Source: Wansuia hejianensis (lineage in GTDB: Bacteria; Bacillota; Clostridia; Lachnospirales; Lachnospiraceae). Taken from it: a stretch of 64,000 nt of DNA. The notes below the pieces were generated by a model, which was not told the origin of the DNA, made no database searches, and saw nothing but the letters and a program-made list of their open reading frames with translations. The stretch lies in contig NZ_CP060635.1 of NCBI RefSeq assembly GCF_014337215.1, positions 2,865,501 through 2,929,500 of the forward strand. Reading direction: 5' to 3'. Both the position numbers and the translations under genes were made by a program. Shown here piece by piece: positions 35,938 through 45,800 of this stretch. Within the stretch, counting starts at the first letter, position 1; every line of letters begins with the position of its first letter.

Positions 35938-36927
35938 TCAGAGAACCGGCCCTTTTTTCGGAGCTTTTTTCGTATGTTCCAAGGATAGATTCTCTTGCTT
36001 TACTCGCCTCTCATATTCCGATGCCTTCTCTAGTTTGCTCGTTTTCTTATCATAGTGATAAACGGTATCCGAGAGCCAGACCTTCGGGTTTACGATTTCT
36101 CGATTCACACCACGTACCATTTCTTCCAACTCCCCGGCTTTCAACCCCAACAATTCCGGTGCTAAAATAACCTCATGACACGATGACGGCAAAATATAAT
36201 AATTACCTAATTCCTTCCCCACTTCTTCTTTTACGCCTGGATATAAAATTGCAGATGCTCCATAACACCTCCGTTTATTGGTTATCATCCAAAGTTCTTC
36301 CTGGGGATTCTGCAGCTCATTCTGTGCATTTTCCTGAACCCCATTTACAATATCTATCAAGCGAACTTTTACAGGCGGATAATTCTTTATCATATTCTGC
36401 CACGCATGTAAGACCAACTGACGTGTCGAAACTCCCCATTCATTGATTATGCTTTCATTAATTCGGATATAAGGATGCGGCTCATCTTCCGATGGATTCC
36501 CGGCATATGGGATAAAACAGAAATCCGTAGTCCGAACTCCAACATCCGGACAATCCCGTGCATTCACAGGAGAGTCAAGACTCCGTAGTGCCAAATAAAA
36601 CTCATCCCTGGCCGTATCATAATTCTTTAGTTTGCTGATCAGTTCTTTTGCTTCTTCTTGAAACTCTCGATTCACTTGATCCACAATTTCTTCGCAAGTC
36701 TGTTTAATTGCTGCTTCCTGTGGTAAATTACCATACATTTCATGTAGAGTTTGCAGGTTATAATCAATCCGGATTTCGCGGTTTTCCTGATACGGAAATC
36801 CAATCACCAGATCCGCTTCTGTTTTACTCCAGTTTCTCCGCGTAACCGAATACTCCGGGGAAATCTCCGGGAGATATTCCTTTCTCATGTTTTTTGTCAC
36901 TTCAACGGCAAATGTTGTAAAATCCAT
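35938..36927 (-). CDS. DUF5688-family protein A
   Basis: A 329-aa protein. The start ATG 36927 follows GAGGAGG; the longer frame overlaps the neighbouring gene and is rejected. The features match DUF5688, common in Lachnospiraceae mobile elements: an N-terminal beta/alpha part, a central LMRxWG-like block (NEWGVSTRQLVLHAWQNM) and the hallmark C-terminal stretch LWMITNKRRCYGASAILYPGVKEEVGKELGN, then YYILPSSCHEVILAP. The biochemical role of the family is not known. It is paired with a second copy just upstream, which suggests gene duplication within the element. Confidence 0.8.
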   Translation of the reverse strand: MDFTTFAVEVTKNMRKEYLPEISPEYSVTRRNWSKTEADLVIGFPYQENREIRIDYNLQTLHEMYGNLPQEAAIKQTCEEIVDQVNREFQEEAKELISKLKNYDTARDEFYLALRSLDSPVNARDCPDVGVRTTDFCFIPYAGNPSEDEPHPYIRINESIINEWGVSTRQLVLHAWQNMIKNYPPVKVRLIDIVNGVQENAQNELQNPQEELWMITNKRRCYGASAILYPGVKEEVGKELGNYYILPSSCHEVILAPELLGLKAGELEEMVRGVNREIVNPKVWLSDTVYHYDKKTSKLEKASEYERRVKQENLSLEHTKKAPKKGPVL

Positions 36928-36950
36928 ATTCCTAACCTCCTCTGCAATCT

Positions 36951-37979
36951 TTACAGGTGCGGATATTTTCTTTCCTGATGTGGTTGTTTTTTCATGTTTT
37001 TCTTCGGTTGCGGCTCTTCCTGTTTTCTTTCTATACAATCAGCTGCCAGTAACAGCCGCTCTTTCTTCGTGTCATAGCAGTAAACATTCTCTGATAAGAA
37101 AGAATATTTGGAGCTCAATAATTTCTCCGCCTGTAAAATACCCTCTCGCCCCTTCCGTTCTCCATAGCCATCCGGAACTACAAAAATATAGTTAGAACTA
37201 ACAACAAGAAACGAATAATCTCCGATTGTTTCCCCTAATTTCTCCATCATACCCGGATAAAAACGAGAAGCTGCGCCGCAAAAAAACTCCCGACCCGTAA
37301 CCATAAATGGATTTCTACGGATTACTTCCTGTAACTCCTGATACTTATCTCCCATTGGTATTTCTAACAAATCTGGCAACCCTTTATCCATTGTCTGCAA
37401 CCGGATACCATATCGCTTCAGTCCATTTTTACATGCCATTTCCACGGCCGTTTCAGCAGATACGCCCCATATTTCCAACTCATTCTTCCTGACTTTAAAG
37501 CTCCCTTCATCGCCATCTGGGAGCGTTAAGCGCACACTTGCTACGAGAGCCAAATCTTCTGCTCCTGGAATTTTCTTACAGACACACTCCTCCAACCAAT
37601 CCGGTCTTTTTCCGACATTACACAAGTCCATGTATAAATGTTCTTTTGCAATTTCAAAATCCAACGCAGTACGCACCATAGCTTTTATCCTAGATAGTTT
37701 TTGGCGTTTCAAAATTTCTGTGATAAGCACTGCCGTTTCCTTTACAGCGTGTTCCAGGGATAAATCCTTTACTTCTTTATAGCAACCTTGCAGATCAATT
37801 ATTATCTCCAGCTGGTTCAAATCGTTTTCTTCCATTTGAGGGAGCATAATTTTTAGCCCGAAAATCGGTCTATCCCCTTGTTCATCCAAAACTATTCGAA
37901 CCGCTTCTGAAGGTATGAAATCCGGTAAATATTCCATCACAGATCGGTCTATACCCTCCATATACTCTTCAAATGTCAT
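36951..37979 (-). CDS. DUF5688-family protein B
   Basis: A 342-aa paralogue of the next gene. The start ATG 37979 has GGAAGGAG about 10 nt upstream. The same blocks are present: EIWGVSAETAVEMACKNGLKR, NPFMVTGREFFCGAASRFYP and GDYSFLVVSSNYIFVVPDG. It differs from copy A through most of its length, so the duplication is old. It has a basic C-terminal tail (KKNMKKQPHQERKYPHL). Same operon, 23 bp from copy A. Function unknown. Confidence 0.78.
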   Translation of the reverse strand: MTFEEYMEGIDRSVMEYLPDFIPSEAVRIVLDEQGDRPIFGLKIMLPQMEENDLNQLEIIIDLQGCYKEVKDLSLEHAVKETAVLITEILKRQKLSRIKAMVRTALDFEIAKEHLYMDLCNVGKRPDWLEECVCKKIPGAEDLALVASVRLTLPDGDEGSFKVRKNELEIWGVSAETAVEMACKNGLKRYGIRLQTMDKGLPDLLEIPMGDKYQELQEVIRRNPFMVTGREFFCGAASRFYPGMMEKLGETIGDYSFLVVSSNYIFVVPDGYGERKGREGILQAEKLLSSKYSFLSENVYCYDTKKERLLLAADCIERKQEEPQPKKNMKKQPHQERKYPHL

Positions 37980-38030
37980 ATTTCTAATACTCCTTCCCAT
38001 AACTTTCTGTAACAACCATCGTTCCCCCTC

Positions 38031-38909
38031 CTACGTTCGGTACCGCTTCTCGTATATACGTCTCAAACGACTCATTTGCTCCACCGTCAGTGCGGGAGAG
38101 GCAAAACGCGCCAGCTCCTCAAACGATAAATTTTCCTCGAAACAATTTAGTAAAAATTCCTTTTGCTCCGACGAATAGTCCGGATCATCCAAATACATTT
38201 CCCGAAACCGTATGATTTCTACACTTTTTCTGCCTTTTTTGAAATGCTCCAAAAACGATGGCTTCGTATTTTCTTTTTTTGCAGGTTCGGCCTGATTTTT
38301 CCCTCGTTTTAAATTTCGAATTTTTCCTTCCAATTCCGTAATTCGTTCCTTTTGTATGCAAATTGTCTCATCCTTCGCTTCAAGCACATGCTGCTGGGCA
38401 TCCCTTTCCTGTTTTCGGCTCTCCGTAATTTCCTGCAGATAGGTGTCACGTATGTATGCGTAATCGGCCAAAGCATCTCTTGCCTGCTGCTGAAGCTCTA
38501 AGATTTTCTGATAAACGCCCTCTGATAATGGGATACGCTGTTTTATGTGCTGCAATATACGAGCTTTTATTTCGCCCTCCGTCCACTCTTTTCCCCGCAT
38601 CCCTTTTAGCTCCGCCAGAGGCACCCCTTCATACACGCCCCGGAACCATACGTCCAGTTCTTCTTCCCGACATCCCTGCAGAAACTGCTCTTTTTCTTCC
38701 GGGATTTTCAGTATACGACACATAACCTCCAACGCATGTTTCCATACAGGGACTGTCATCTTTTCTGGCGAATGTATCTCCAGTATTTTATCCAGGATCT
38801 TCTCCTTGTGTTTCTCCGATTTCTGTCCCAGATTCTCCTTTCCCGCATCATCATCTCCCTTTTTTTCTTCCATTTCTGACAATTCTGCGATACCCCCTTC
38901 ATCTTTCAT
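38031..38909 (-). CDS. Hypothetical coiled-coil protein of the mobilisation operon
   Basis: A 292-aa protein rich in Glu, Lys and Gln. A long coiled coil spans about 125-200 (QARDALADYAYIRDTYLQEI, then ETICIQKERITELEGKIRNL). The C-terminal region has FLEHFKKGRKSVEIIRFREM and EENLSFEELARFASPALTVE, a helix-turn-helix-like end seen in element proteins beside relaxases. The start overlaps the relaxase stop by 11 bp, so the two are probably translationally coupled. It may assist relaxosome assembly, but this is inference. Confidence 0.6.
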   Translation of the reverse strand: MKDEGGIAELSEMEEKKGDDDAGKENLGQKSEKHKEKILDKILEIHSPEKMTVPVWKHALEVMCRILKIPEEKEQFLQGCREEELDVWFRGVYEGVPLAELKGMRGKEWTEGEIKARILQHIKQRIPLSEGVYQKILELQQQARDALADYAYIRDTYLQEITESRKQERDAQQHVLEAKDETICIQKERITELEGKIRNLKRGKNQAEPAKKENTKPSFLEHFKKGRKSVEIIRFREMYLDDPDYSSEQKEFLLNCFEENLSFEELARFASPALTVEQMSRLRRIYEKRYRT

Positions 38910-40338
38910 CCTTCTCCTTTCCGCGATACGTCAATTTCCCGCCCGCTGCAAGCCACGCCCTGTTTCGTGCCCTTTGCGGCTTTGGCTGCAGCTGTACCAC
39001 TTTCAGCGTCTCCTCTGCATTTCGCAAGATTCGCCGCAAAATATTCCGTCTCTGCCTCAACTGCTGTATGCGCATTTGCTGTGTATCACGATTTTCCAGC
39101 AATGTTTCCGGATATTTCTCTTTTAATTCTCTGAATCGGTCATCGATTGCCTCATAAGCCTCATCCGATACCATCCTCCCTTGCAGCTTTCTCTGCAATT
39201 CCTGGTATTCCTGTATTACCGCCTGTTCTTCCTGACTCCAAATCCCTCTTGCAAAATCGACCGTTTCCTTTCGATTTCTTTCTTCTTGCAGCCGCCGCCC
39301 GGTACGCTGTAGATCTGCCTGTACCTCTTCTATAGTTTCCAGATGATTTTCAATCAGAAATACACATTCATTTCGCAGCTGTTCAATTTTCAATAGATCT
39401 TTCCGTACCCGGTTCTGATCCAGCAGCTGCCTATCATAATCCCGATAATAATAAGCCTGTCGAACTCTCTCCAATGCACACACCTGCAGCTGTCCTTTCG
39501 GCTGTAATACCGGAAGCTCTATTTGAGGGAATACCGGCGCATCAACTGCTTTCTCTTTTGTAATCAGCCTCCGACGAATATCTGCCACTGTATACCCCGT
39601 TCCCAACCGATAATCCCTCCGGGCTTTTTGGGCACCCGGAGCGATGAGAGCCATGTATTCCCCATGCCGTTGCTCTGAATAACCACTTCGGACAACATAC
39701 CCCATCTCACGTAACTCCCTCAAAAATGCTTCGAAATCATTTGCGCGTTGAATGGCCACATCGATATCCGCCCGTATAATCATTTTGTTCGTGATCCGGC
39801 CTTCCTTCTCCGCCAAGCGTTCTGCGTAGGACTTTCTTTTCCGATTCGCTTTATCATAAACCAACTCCGGCAGGCCATATTCTCTACACCGACTATCGGT
39901 AATGGGCTGAATCTCTTTTTCCCAGTCGCCCTCTATGTATCGGTATTTATAGCCGGATACTCGATTCACCGAATTAAAAATAATATGTCCGTGCAGATGC
40001 GGTTTGTCATTGTGTATCGCAAAGCAATAATCATAATCATCTCCTAAATACTGCTCACAAAAATCCCGCACCAATTGGAATGCTGTTTTTTCATCTGTCT
40101 CTCCCGGTTTAAACGAAATCTTAAAATGATACCCTTGTCGGCCGGAAAGTTTCTGCCACTCCCTTTTGGTATCCAGCATTGCCTGCAAAACCGTCTCATA
40201 TTCCCGGCCGACGTTGCCACCCACCCATAGTCCCTGCTCTGTCTTTCGGGGATTTAGAATGTACCGAATTGCATTTTTGAGATGCTCTGCTGGCCTTCCC
40301 TTTTCTTCGCCAATATAATCCAGAACTGTAACTGCCAC
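38899..40338 (-). CDS. MobA/MobL-type relaxase (MOBP-like)
   Basis: A 479-aa relaxase starting at GTG 40338 with GGGAG upstream. The N-terminal domain (about 1-170) has the early ILNPRKTE block, the YHFKISFKPGE motif and the three-His metal motif HNDKPHLHGHIIFNSVN. The catalytic Tyr is probably Y8 in VLDYIGEEKG, or one nearby. The C-terminal half is coiled-coil rich and ends in a basic tail. It nicks the element's origin of transfer and pilots the strand through the secretion channel. It follows the MobC-like gene by 1 bp. Non-canonical starts (GTG, TTG) recur in this element. Confidence 0.92.
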   Translation of the reverse strand: MAVTVLDYIGEEKGRPAEHLKNAIRYILNPRKTEQGLWVGGNVGREYETVLQAMLDTKREWQKLSGRQGYHFKISFKPGETDEKTAFQLVRDFCEQYLGDDYDYCFAIHNDKPHLHGHIIFNSVNRVSGYKYRYIEGDWEKEIQPITDSRCREYGLPELVYDKANRKRKSYAERLAEKEGRITNKMIIRADIDVAIQRANDFEAFLRELREMGYVVRSGYSEQRHGEYMALIAPGAQKARRDYRLGTGYTVADIRRRLITKEKAVDAPVFPQIELPVLQPKGQLQVCALERVRQAYYYRDYDRQLLDQNRVRKDLLKIEQLRNECVFLIENHLETIEEVQADLQRTGRRLQEERNRKETVDFARGIWSQEEQAVIQEYQELQRKLQGRMVSDEAYEAIDDRFRELKEKYPETLLENRDTQQMRIQQLRQRRNILRRILRNAEETLKVVQLQPKPQRARNRAWLAAGGKLTYRGKEKDER

Positions 40339-40339
40339 C

Positions 40340-40696
40340 TTATTCTCCCTCGTCCCGTAACAGCCAGAGGATCGCGGAAAGATTTTTCAGTATTTCCTCC
40401 TGTACCTTTTTCATGCCCAGCCAATTCTTTTCTCCTCCATAGCACCCGGCCAGTTCCTTTGCCTGTGAAAGCTCTGTTTCCTGCTTCTGTAAGCTCCATA
40501 TCATCCGCTTAAACTGTAAGCGATCCCGGCTTTCCTGTAGCGAGTATAATACCTTTTCTTTAATTAACCGGGTGATCGTATACTGCTCTCCTGTACGTTT
40601 TGTCTCCTGCGCGACCAGCTGGTAAAAAGCTGCTTTCTCTTCTTTACTCAAGACAATATGAAGCTGCTCCGTTTTCCTTCCATCCTCCCGTTTCAC
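40340..40696 (-). CDS. MobC-like mobilisation accessory protein
   Basis: A 118-aa protein from GTG 40696, which has AAAGGAG 7 nt upstream; the ATG further upstream lies within the preceding gene. LHIVLSKEEKAAFYQLVAQE and YTITRLIKEKVLY look like a ribbon-helix-helix-type DNA-binding start, as in MobC/NikA proteins. The C-terminus is helical (MKKVQEEILKNLSAILWLLR). The position directly before the relaxase gene supports a role in binding the origin of transfer. Confidence 0.72.
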   Translation of the reverse strand: MKREDGRKTEQLHIVLSKEEKAAFYQLVAQETKRTGEQYTITRLIKEKVLYSLQESRDRLQFKRMIWSLQKQETELSQAKELAGCYGGEKNWLGMKKVQEEILKNLSAILWLLRDEGE

Positions 40697-40700
40697 CTGC

Positions 40701-41015
40701 TTACTCCTTTGACGGATCCAAAAGATCAAAAAGCTCGTTATTTTCGAATCCTAACCGCCGATCCAATAACTGATACAATTTTTTTACTTCGTTTTCTAAA
40801 TTTTCCTGTCCTTTTCGAATAGCCTGTACCTCTCGCAAAAGTTCTGATCCCCACATTTTATCCTCCGCCTGCTCCTTATCCTCCAAGAGCTGCACCGCCG
40901 TCTCCACCAGATAGCTGGCATAGGCTCCTATGGCCGGAAAACGTTTTTTATCCCGTTTTTCCAAGATCTGATAGCTTTCATCCGTAATTCGGACTGTTCT
41001 TTTATTTTCCTTCAT
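40701..41015 (-). CDS. Small element protein, possible ribbon-helix-helix DNA binder
   Basis: A 104-aa protein. The start ATG 41015 is preferred over the upstream GTG that overlaps the methyltransferase stop. The first 40 residues (KRTVRITDESYQILEKRDKK, then FPAIGAYASYLVETAVQLL) resemble a ribbon-helix-helix domain, followed by a coiled coil (EVQAIRKGQENLENEVKKLY). It lies between the MT-A70 and MobC-like genes with minimal gaps. It is likely a relaxosome or regulatory protein, by inference. Confidence 0.6.
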   Translation of the reverse strand: MKENKRTVRITDESYQILEKRDKKRFPAIGAYASYLVETAVQLLEDKEQAEDKMWGSELLREVQAIRKGQENLENEVKKLYQLLDRRLGFENNELFDLLDPSKE

Positions 41016-41029
41016 TGCTATCCCATCCG

Positions 41030-41593
41030 TCACTCACTTTTCCCAAGCGCCGCCTTGTCGGAATAGCTGGGAACCGGATAATCCGGAATAACAATATCAG
41101 ATGCAATTTCATTCCCCCATGCATCCCATCCCGGTTGATGTCGCCTAGCAAACAGTTCAAGATACGGCTCTGGCGAAACCCGTTCAATAATGGCATATTG
41201 CTCTTCCGGTTTGCGTGAATGATCCTGCGTTGGCGCAAACACCCAGTTTGGCTGCGATTTGAACTTCACCGGAGCTTTCCCATGCGTGCCAAACAAAATC
41301 GCTTCGCTTGCATTCCGCAGATAATTTCCCAATCCCAATTTGGGTTTAATCCAATAAAACGGAGCGCGGTAAGTAAATCCCCATGCTTTTATAACGTCAA
41401 GTCTTTCCTGCAATAAACCATTCGGAACCCATAACCATAGATGTTCATTTTCCTCGCTGAAGTCTGCAACAGGCATTGCTTTAATCCTGTCCAGCTTCAT
41501 TAATTCATAGTGCTTTCCCGCACCATATTTCCCCTTCTGGTTTATGTCCCAGGGCGGATCCGCAAGAATTGTCCGATACTTCCTGATACTCAT
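41030..41593 (-). CDS. MT-A70-family DNA adenine methyltransferase
   Basis: A 187-aa methyltransferase with the DPPW catalytic motif (ILADPPWDINQKG), a WLWVPNGLL block, and the C-terminal VSPEPYLELFARRHQPGWDAWGNE, all standard for bacterial MT-A70 enzymes, which act on adenine N6. No restriction gene is adjacent. It heads the mobilisation operon behind a palindromic site (41777-41793) and a small hairpin terminator. With the cytosine methyltransferase it gives the element two protective modifications. Confidence 0.93.
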   Translation of the reverse strand: MSIRKYRTILADPPWDINQKGKYGAGKHYELMKLDRIKAMPVADFSEENEHLWLWVPNGLLQERLDVIKAWGFTYRAPFYWIKPKLGLGNYLRNASEAILFGTHGKAPVKFKSQPNWVFAPTQDHSRKPEEQYAIIERVSPEPYLELFARRHQPGWDAWGNEIASDIVIPDYPVPSYSDKAALGKSE

Positions 41594-41663
41594 ACCTCAG
41601 CCCCCTTCTATATCTCTCATCTCTTCCTTGTTTTCCAATGCATTGGTATATGTAAAAATGGAT

Positions 41664-41697
41664 AAAAAAAGAGAACCGGATTACCGATTCCCTCTTT
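41664..41697 (-). terminator. Leader terminator ahead of the MT-A70 gene
   Basis: Minus strand GAGGGAATCGG/CCGGTTCTC with TTTTTTT after it, between the palindrome at 41777-41793 and the methyltransferase start. The stem is imperfect. It could be a leader attenuator. Confidence 0.5.
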
Positions 41698-41776
41698 CCT
41701 ATTTTTACAAGTATAGACTAACAGAATATTTTTCGCCCATCAAGATTCATCTCCGGCCACTCCAGGCCAAGTAAAC

Positions 41777-41793
41777 GAGCCGACCGTCGGCAC
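41777..41793. repeat. 17-bp palindrome, copy 2 (upstream of the mobilisation operon)
   Basis: GAGCCGACCGTCGGCAC, one change from the consensus, 184 bp before the MT-A70 start and in the candidate origin/regulatory region. Confidence 0.85.
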
Positions 41794-42285
41794 ATCTTTC
41801 TACTAATCATCTTTAGAAATAGCTGACACAATTTGTCACTTGCAAAATCCTCCATACCGCATACACTCACATAAAAATACAGGGATCACAAATAATCACA
41901 TGGCTGTGACAATTTGTGACCCCTAAAAAACGCCGGAACTATCGCCTTTTCCCGCCCCTTGCTGTTCGTCTGGCCTCTTCCTTCGATACATAATCAGGGC
42001 CGTGACGAAAGGATACCGTAACTGCTCTTATGTTATTGCAAGATACGCATTTTATGTTCATAAAATGCCTCTTGTTAGGGCGATCCCTAAGACCCCTTCA
42101 CATAATACCCTTTATTAACCATAACGTTTTACAAAATCATACATTGCATCTATCGTTGCTTTTATTTCTTGAGGATAATTTACTGGTTTAACCAAATGCT
42201 AGCTATCCTTCTCTAATATTCCTACCTATATCTTTCATGTAGAGATATTTTTTTCTTCATGTAATAAGAAAAATTTGTATGTTTA

Positions 42286-42789
42286 TTATTCATTCGGTAC
42301 AGGTATAAATTCATCCTCATATACATTTGTGACGTAATATCTATCTGTAGATTTATTATAGATTCCAAACAAATCTACCGAGACACCAATAAAATAGGTG
42401 TTTGGGCCTATCCAAAGCCGATGGCCATTAATATAGAAGCAATCGCGCCATTGTTCAAAACGCATAATTTCTGGATTTTCGAAATTCCCTTCTTCAGTGA
42501 TTTCCAATATTTTAGGTTTTCCCGCTACAACAAGATTGTATCGGACCACATCACCTACGCTTAACGACTCGGGCACTTCATTCGGGTAATAACCATGCAT
42601 TTCTCCGTTCAAATTAATATAAATATTTCCATATATATCTTTAATGCATATCTGTATTCTTTCTGTATGGGGTGTAGAATATGCAGATATAAATATCCAA
42701 AGTGCCACCGCTACAAAAATTCCCATAAGTATTCCAAAAATAATCATGCCCTTTTTACCAAGGTATATTGTTTTCTTATATTTAAACAT
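42286..42789 (-). CDS. Single-pass membrane protein, unknown
   Basis: A 167-aa protein from ATG 42789, which has AAAGAGG 8 nt upstream; the TTG two codons earlier is less likely. Basic start (FKYKKTIYLGKKG), one membrane helix (about 15-36, MIIFGILMGIFVAVALWIFI), then an exposed beta-rich domain (IQICIKDIYGNIYINLNGEM and DVVRYNLVVAGKPKILEITE). The stop of the LRR gene is only 13 bp upstream, so the two form a unit. AT-rich like its neighbour. No family recognised. Confidence 0.6.
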   Translation of the reverse strand: MFKYKKTIYLGKKGMIIFGILMGIFVAVALWIFISAYSTPHTERIQICIKDIYGNIYINLNGEMHGYYPNEVPESLSVGDVVRYNLVVAGKPKILEITEEGNFENPEIMRFEQWRDCFYINGHRLWIGPNTYFIGVSVDLFGIYNKSTDRYYVTNVYEDEFIPVPNE

Positions 42790-42802
42790 TTGCAATACCT
42801 CT

Positions 42803-45800
42803 TTAGATAATTTTTATTCGAGTATGACCATCCATAATAATTCCTTCATCATTTGACGCAGATAATACTAAATATTCCCCTGTTTCAACATCAGGAATAT
42901 TGCATGTAACAGTGAGTATTCCGGATGCCGGGAATTGCATTGTCCGTTCATAGGAAGTTTTTTTGTAATTGTCATCCTGATCGTAGACATAAATAGTTAT
43001 TGTGACAGTTTGGATTGAATTTGTGTTATTTTGAATATAACTTTTCAACAAAAGGGCTGACTTGCGAACGTATTCCACATAGAGTACGCTTAATGGAGTA
43101 GTACGTGTTTGAAGTTCCGCTGCATAAGCAATATTATTTTCATAATAAATTTCTTTTTCCGGGATAGATACCTTCGTTTGATAAATGCGATAATCACTTG
43201 CAGGCACTATGAACATTTTCTCTATAGATTCACCTGTTTGTAAACCGACTACGTTATCGCTTAATAGCATTTCCCAGTGGTTATTTTCTTTAAGACCATA
43301 GACTTCGACAACCCCTTCGCTGATTTGACAAAAGCCTTTGTTGATGAACTTTGCCGAAATTTCCTTTGTACTTCCCGAAGAATTTACTGTCATTTTTTCG
43401 ATGGCAATATCTGCGTAGGCTATTTTTAAAATATGCGAATTGCTTTGTTGCCCAGCAACTGTCTCCGCATTGAAACTTACAGTCACAATGTATGTATCTG
43501 CTAGACAATTACTTAAATCACATATCCATTCCAAATATGTACGTTTACCTGACGGGATATAATGGGTTAGGGTTTCTGTAGAAATAACATTTTGATTTTC
43601 TGTTTTCAAAATCAAGCCTACTTCATCAATCGCTTGTAAGCTATCATTTCTAATTTCAACCCAAAGTTTGACTTTCGTTAAGTCTGTCAAAGAACTTTCA
43701 TCGTAACCTGTCTCTAAAATAGTAAGCTGCATCGGCTGCGGGTCATGAATAATATATATATTATTATATCTTGAACTTTGCTGCTCGTTTTCATCGTCTG
43801 TATTTATAGGACAGACTACAGAAAGCACTATTTCTTCATTCGTTGTTAGGACAGCTGTAAAATCACGAATCTCTTGTTGTAGGTTTGTAAGGGCAACCGG
43901 TTGGCTCCATGCCTGCGAAAATTCATCAAAATGTATTTCGTAAATTTCATCTGTTTCGTTATTCCTATAAATCATGAGAATACGGATTATATTATCTCTC
44001 GAAAGCACCTTAATTTTTTTTGCCATGCCAAAATCAAAAGCCACTTTAACCGGTAATACCACATCGCTACTCAAATCCTTAAATAACAGTTGATTATTTG
44101 AAATCCAATACAATCGATTATTTTCATATTGTATTTCGCCAACCACGTCAGCGCATAATTCTTGATAAGAAGTATCTGACTGTTTTGCCGTATATAAATT
44201 CGTTTTGGATGTCTCTGGATCCCATAAGGTAAAAGCAATTTCATGCTGCCCATTTACAACTGTTGAAACAAGGTTTGTAATCACTTTCGACTCTATAATG
44301 TAATTGGAAAAGTATTCCATGCCGCCACTTTGGTTTAAATGTGAAATTTGTATAATATTTTTACCGGCGAAACTATAAATATCATTTCGCTCATTTTCAA
44401 CCCAGGCAACAATAATTTCATCTCCACAACAAGTAATGGTCGGCATTAATTCAAAACGTGCGCTATAGGTAATAGGTGCAATCACATTAAAGGAGTTTTC
44501 CTGGAATTGAGCCAGCCATAAATTAGAATATGTAATAACCTCCTCTACAGGTTGGGTGTCATCAAGTATCATCTCTTGATTTTGCCAAAGAAGATAAATT
44601 TTATCATTTAACCTTAATAAACGCGGGGATCCATCCGTAGTTCCATCATCCTGTACTTGATTTATATTACTCCATATCCCGTCATTATAAATACTATACA
44701 TTAAAGCGGCGCGATTGATATTGGTCCTTTTAAAATCATCCCCCACCCATACCATAAGAAGTTTTCCATCAGATAATTCAACCATTTGTGGCTCGCAATA
44801 CGAATATACACTATCTAATAAAAACTCATTTTGTACATGTATGCCATTGCTATGGATTGATTTCGGACGCGGCATTGATACAAGAGTAGGAGAAGTGGGA
44901 CGCATGGTTAAAGTCATTGTATTTAGTCCTATATGCATTGGTTCATTCTTTTTTTCTATAAATGACCAGCTTTTGTTTAAAGGTGGATATAATTGACACT
45001 TCGCAACTTCTATGCTATGTTTATTTTCAAGACAAAATGCATGGTATTCAAAATATGCTTTTCCTGAAAAATAAATTTTACAGTCTTTTGACAGTATTTC
45101 CAAAGGAAATCTAAATTGCAAATTAAATCCTGCCTCCACCCCAATTTCAGCATTTAGGAATTTGGGGATTCCAACACCTACTCCTCCATTGGCAGCAATA
45201 TTAAAATCTATAGTTCCGAACAAGTTAAGCGTTTTGTTTTGGTTCATTTCTAAATATATTACGTCATTAAACCCGCCAGAAAGACCAACGGTTGCATAGA
45301 CTGGAATCGCGATAATGGGAATATACAAATCATATCCAATATCACACATAATACCTATTCCACCATCTAAAAGTATGCCATCATAATTAATTTCCATATA
45401 ACCGCATACACGAGTTGTTATTTCTATTCCCAATACCATGGTTGTGGATTTTGAATATTGCATTAACGATTTAAGGATATTTGGTGCGATATTTGTTTTA
45501 GAACTCAAATTTGCCACCAATTCTTTGGTACTTTGTAGATTTATATCTGCTTCATCAGAAAAATCTCCAATTAAAATTTCAAATCGTTTCTCCTTAATAT
45601 TATTGTTTATTTTTACTACATCAAAAAAAGAAAAATTATATGAAATTGGCAGCTCAAATAACGGCCCCTTTTCTCCAGCGATTTCATATTCCGGTCCATA
45701 CAAAGTCTCCTCTATGCAAGAACCAGAACACGAATCCGTATTAATATTTAAGCTATTCCATGTGACAGTTTCTTCTTTTTGGGCCAATGATATTACGTTA

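Larger units (their letters stand above)
41594..42285. other. Intergenic region, candidate origin of transfer
   Basis: About 690 bp with no gene that I can support. It holds a hairpin with U-tract (41664-41697, minus), a 17-bp palindrome (41777-41793), two related sites TGACACAATTTGTCAC (about 41824) and GTGACAATTTGTGAC (about 41909), a 9-bp-stem hairpin GCATTTTAT/ATAAAATGC (42047-42068) and, 6 bp further on, TTAGGG-CGAT-CCCTAA (42075-42090). A hairpin next to a GC-rich inverted repeat, just ahead of the relaxase operon, is the expected form of an origin of transfer. The nick site is not identified. Confidence 0.4.
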
